The translations under genes were made by a program, and so were the position numbers. A model generated the notes under the pieces. It saw only the letters and a program-made list of their open reading frames with translations, was not told the DNA's origin and made no database searches. From Caballeronia sp. SBC1 (GTDB lineage: Bacteria; Pseudomonadota; Gammaproteobacteria; Burkholderiales; Burkholderiaceae): DNA of 64,000 bases. Where the stretch lies: contig NZ_CP049157.1 of assembly GCF_011493005.1 (NCBI RefSeq), forward strand, positions 496,001 through 560,000, written 5' to 3'. Below are positions 61,593 to 64,000 of the stretch, in pieces; the stretch's first letter is position 1, and each line of letters begins with the position of its first letter.

Positions 61593-62737
61593 ACTCGTCA
61601 GTGAAGCCGCATGCGGTAGTCGTCGGCGGGTCGTTGAGCGGGCTGTTCACGGCCACCACCTTGCGCCAGGCGGGATGGGACGTCGATGTGTTCGAACTGT
61701 CGCCGAATGAGCTGGACAGCCGCGGCGGCGGCATCGTGTTGCAACCCGACGTGCTGGCCGCGTTCCGGTTCGCGGGCGTTGGCTTGCCGGAACGACTTGG
61801 CGTGAAGTCGGGAGACCGGATCTATCTGGACCGTGACGACAACCTGATCGAGCAGTTCTACATGCCGCAGACCCAGACGTCATGGAACCTGCTGTACACC
61901 ACCATGAAGCAGGCGCTGCCCGCCGAGTCGCTTCATGCAGGCGAGGCGTTCACTGGTTTCGATACAGAGGGCGAACAGGTCGTCTCGCATTTCGCAACCG
62001 GACGCAGCGAGCGTGCCGACTTGCTGATCGGCGCAGACGGTGCGCGCTCAAGCGTGCGTCGCGTTCTGTTGCCAGAAGTCGCGCCGAGCTACGCAGGATA
62101 TGTCGCCTGGCGCGGTCTCGTTCCGGAAAACGCGTTGTCGCAGCAAGCGGCGGATGTCCTGCGCGACCGCTTCACCTTCCAGCAGGGCTCGGGACATTCC
62201 GCCCTGGGCTATCTGATCCCGGGCGAGGACGGCTCGACCACTCCTGGCGAGCGCCGCTGGAACTGGGTCTGGTACCGCAAGCAGACACGCGACGAACTCG
62301 ATCAACTGCTGGTCGATCGTGACGGCCGCCAACGCACGTTCTCCTTGCCCCCGGGCGCAACGAAAGAGGCGGATATCGACGTTTTGCGCGCAGCTTCCGC
62401 GGAATTGCTTGCGCCGGCGTTTCAAGCCCTGGTCGCTTCGACGCAGGAGCCGTTCGTGCAGGCCATCCAGGACCTGCACGTGCCTCGGATGGTGTTCGGG
62501 AGGGTGATCCTGCTCGGCGACGCCGCGTTCGTGCCGCGGCCCCACACCGCCGGCAGCACGGCCAAGGCAGCCGCCAACGCGCTGGCACTGGCGACTACGC
62601 TGGCGTCGACACCCCACACAAGCACAGCGCTCGACGGTGCGCTCGCGCGTTGGGAACGGGCACAGCTTCAGCTCGGTGTCCGCATGACTGATCTCGGCGT
62701 GTCGCTCGGCAACCGCTTGATGAACATTGAACATTAA
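61589..62737 (+). CDS. FAD-dependent monooxygenase (DHPH-like)
   Basis: A 382-residue class A flavoprotein monooxygenase. The ADP-binding motif is VVGGSLSGLFTATTL, the DG-type motif LLIGADGARSSVR and the FAD-ribityl motif GDAAFVPRPHTAGSTAKAA, which matches the 2,6-dihydroxypyridine 3-hydroxylase subgroup. It would hydroxylate a heteroaromatic or phenolic substrate with NADH and O2. CGGAG precedes the ATG, which overlaps the DsbA-like stop by four bases. Confidence 0.87.
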   Translation: MNSSVKPHAVVVGGSLSGLFTATTLRQAGWDVDVFELSPNELDSRGGGIVLQPDVLAAFRFAGVGLPERLGVKSGDRIYLDRDDNLIEQFYMPQTQTSWNLLYTTMKQALPAESLHAGEAFTGFDTEGEQVVSHFATGRSERADLLIGADGARSSVRRVLLPEVAPSYAGYVAWRGLVPENALSQQAADVLRDRFTFQQGSGHSALGYLIPGEDGSTTPGERRWNWVWYRKQTRDELDQLLVDRDGRQRTFSLPPGATKEADIDVLRAASAELLAPAFQALVASTQEPFVQAIQDLHVPRMVFGRVILLGDAAFVPRPHTAGSTAKAAANALALATTLASTPHTSTALDGALARWERAQLQLGVRMTDLGVSLGNRLMNIEH

Positions 62738-62769
62738 AACCAATTTCGACTACTGACGGATCCATCACC

Positions 62770-63984
62770 ATGACGCCTAACGCATCTGCCGCTGGCCCAA
62801 ACGGCAGCGCAGTCAAGCTTACCCAGGGCATGATCGCGCTGTTCGCGTTCTGCTGCGGCGCGATCGTCGCCAACCTCTACTACGCGCAACCGATCACCGA
62901 GCTCATCGGGCCGGACATTCACATGTCAGGCGGTACGGCGAGCCTGATCGTCTCGCTCACGCAGATCGGCTATGCATTCGGACTCTTCTTCCTGGTTCCG
63001 CTCGGCGATCTGCTGGAGAACCGCAGGCTGATGATCACGACAGCCATTGTCTCGATCTTCAGTCTCGCGCTGGCAGCCGTCACGCATCAGCCGAACGCGT
63101 TCCTGGCGGTCTCGCTGCTGGTCGGGTTCAGCTCGGTCGCCGTGCAGATCCTGATCCCGCTGGCCGCGCACCTTGCACCCGACGAATCGCGTGGCCGAGT
63201 CGTCGGCAACATCATGAGCGGGCTCCTGCTTGGCATATTGTTGTCACGTCCAATCTCAAGCGTGGTGGCCGGTCATTTCGGCTGGCGCGCCGTGTTCGGC
63301 TCGGCGGCGGTGTTGATGGCCATCGTGACGACGGTCCTGGCGTTGACGATCCCGCGCCGCCAGCCCTCGCATCAGGCGACCTACTTTCAGTTGATCCATT
63401 CGCTTGGCGAGCTAGTCGTGACCCTGCCGGTACTGCGTCATCGCGCGCTGTATCAAGGGCTCATGTTTGCCGCGTTCAGCCTCTTCTGGACCGCGGTGCC
63501 GATCGAGCTGACACGTCACTACGGCCTGTCGCAGAACGCGATTGCTGTGTTCGCGCTGGTAGGCGCAATAGGCGCCACCTCCGCGCCCGTAGCAGGGCGG
63601 TTGGCTGACGCCGGGCACTCGGTTCGCGCTACGTTGATTGCCCTCGTGGTCGGCGCGCTCGCGTTCACACCGGCACTGATTCATCCGGCGTGGGGCGTAG
63701 GAGGACTCGTCGTGACCGGCGTTGTGCTGGACTTCGCCGTGCAGATGAACATGGTGCTCGGCCAGCGCGAAATCTATGCGTTGCATGCGGCCAGCCGTAA
63801 TCGTCTGAATGCGCTTTATATGACCAGCATCTTCATTGGCGGCGCGATCGGATCGGCGCTCGCCAGCAGCTTGTATGACCATGGCGGATGGAAGTTGACC
63901 GCTGCCGTTGCGAGCGTATTCCCTATCATCGCGCTGATCCATTACCTGACGGTCGGCAGGTCGATCGCAGCGGCAACACCTTGA
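62770..63984 (+). CDS. MFS transporter (YnfM-like)
   Basis: A 404-residue, 12-helix inner-membrane protein. YYAQPITELIGPDIHMSGG and IGYAFGLFFLVPLGDLLENRRL (loop 2-3 motif, with the usual DRxGRR altered) are typical of the YnfM-like branch. It is the third gene of the LysR-linked operon, 32 bases after the monooxygenase, and may export the substrate or product. The gene is complete; only 16 bases follow in the window. Confidence 0.85.
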   Translation: MTPNASAAGPNGSAVKLTQGMIALFAFCCGAIVANLYYAQPITELIGPDIHMSGGTASLIVSLTQIGYAFGLFFLVPLGDLLENRRLMITTAIVSIFSLALAAVTHQPNAFLAVSLLVGFSSVAVQILIPLAAHLAPDESRGRVVGNIMSGLLLGILLSRPISSVVAGHFGWRAVFGSAAVLMAIVTTVLALTIPRRQPSHQATYFQLIHSLGELVVTLPVLRHRALYQGLMFAAFSLFWTAVPIELTRHYGLSQNAIAVFALVGAIGATSAPVAGRLADAGHSVRATLIALVVGALAFTPALIHPAWGVGGLVVTGVVLDFAVQMNMVLGQREIYALHAASRNRLNALYMTSIFIGGAIGSALASSLYDHGGWKLTAAVASVFPIIALIHYLTVGRSIAAATP

Positions 63985-64000
63985 ACGGCGTTAAGCGCTC

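Overview
The window reads as a chromosomal segment of a Burkholderiaceae bacterium, most likely Paraburkholderia or Caballeronia. This is inferred from the high GC content, the density of LysR/MFS/monooxygenase genes, an intracellular PHB depolymerase with a Cys nucleophile, a monomeric NADP isocitrate dehydrogenase and a phosphonate uptake set. No rRNA, tRNA or CRISPR was seen. About 50 protein genes are supported.

Layout. 0.4-4.5 kb: small catabolic genes (tautomerase, MaoC, alpha/beta hydrolase, a truncated enoyl-CoA hydratase, an MHS-type permease). 4.8-10.8 kb: AhpD-like protein, azoreductase plus GNAT, MocR, AraC, an EamA exporter and a lipocalin-like protein. 11-19 kb: a two-gene envelope operon, an ECHDC3-like hydratase with an acyl-CoA synthetase, two flavoprotein monooxygenases and a DapA-family aldolase. 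19.5-26.8 kb: histidine kinase plus NtrC-type regulator, then a strong sigma-54 promoter reading into two paralogous repeat proteins, a 59-residue protein, an MFS transporter and an ArsB-like permease. A GTGTC-N9-GACAC palindrome upstream of the kinase and again upstream of the sigma-54 promoter suggests one regulon. 27-29 kb: LysR divergent from an NmrA-like reductase. 29-36.4 kb: a sugar-acid operon (RhmD-like dehydratase, MFS, PdxA-like dehydrogenase, lactonase-like hydrolase) divergent from a GbpR-like LysR, then a second MFS.

36.6-39.7 kb is a long inverted repeat whose right arm was hit first by an IS5-family element (TTA duplication) and then, at that junction, by an IS701-family element (TTAG duplication). 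40-45.1 kb is an unusual chemosensory-like operon: a membrane kinase with CheA-type catalytic parts but no CheW domain, a stub MCP, a CheX, a degenerate receiver fused to a second CheX, and a CheY. The two CheX proteins share a C-terminal GEL-E/D-LF tail. This is the best candidate for an undescribed system.

45-64 kb: GST, PHB depolymerase, cupin, a phosphonate transporter (PhnD, PhnC, PhnE) with a hexapeptide acetyltransferase and PhnF but no C-P lyase in the window, an ECF sigma/membrane protein/ferredoxin operon, isocitrate dehydrogenase, a diguanylate cyclase, and a LysR divergent from a DsbA-like/DHPH-like monooxygenase/MFS operon.

All calls come from reading the sequence and from family knowledge. 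No database search was run.
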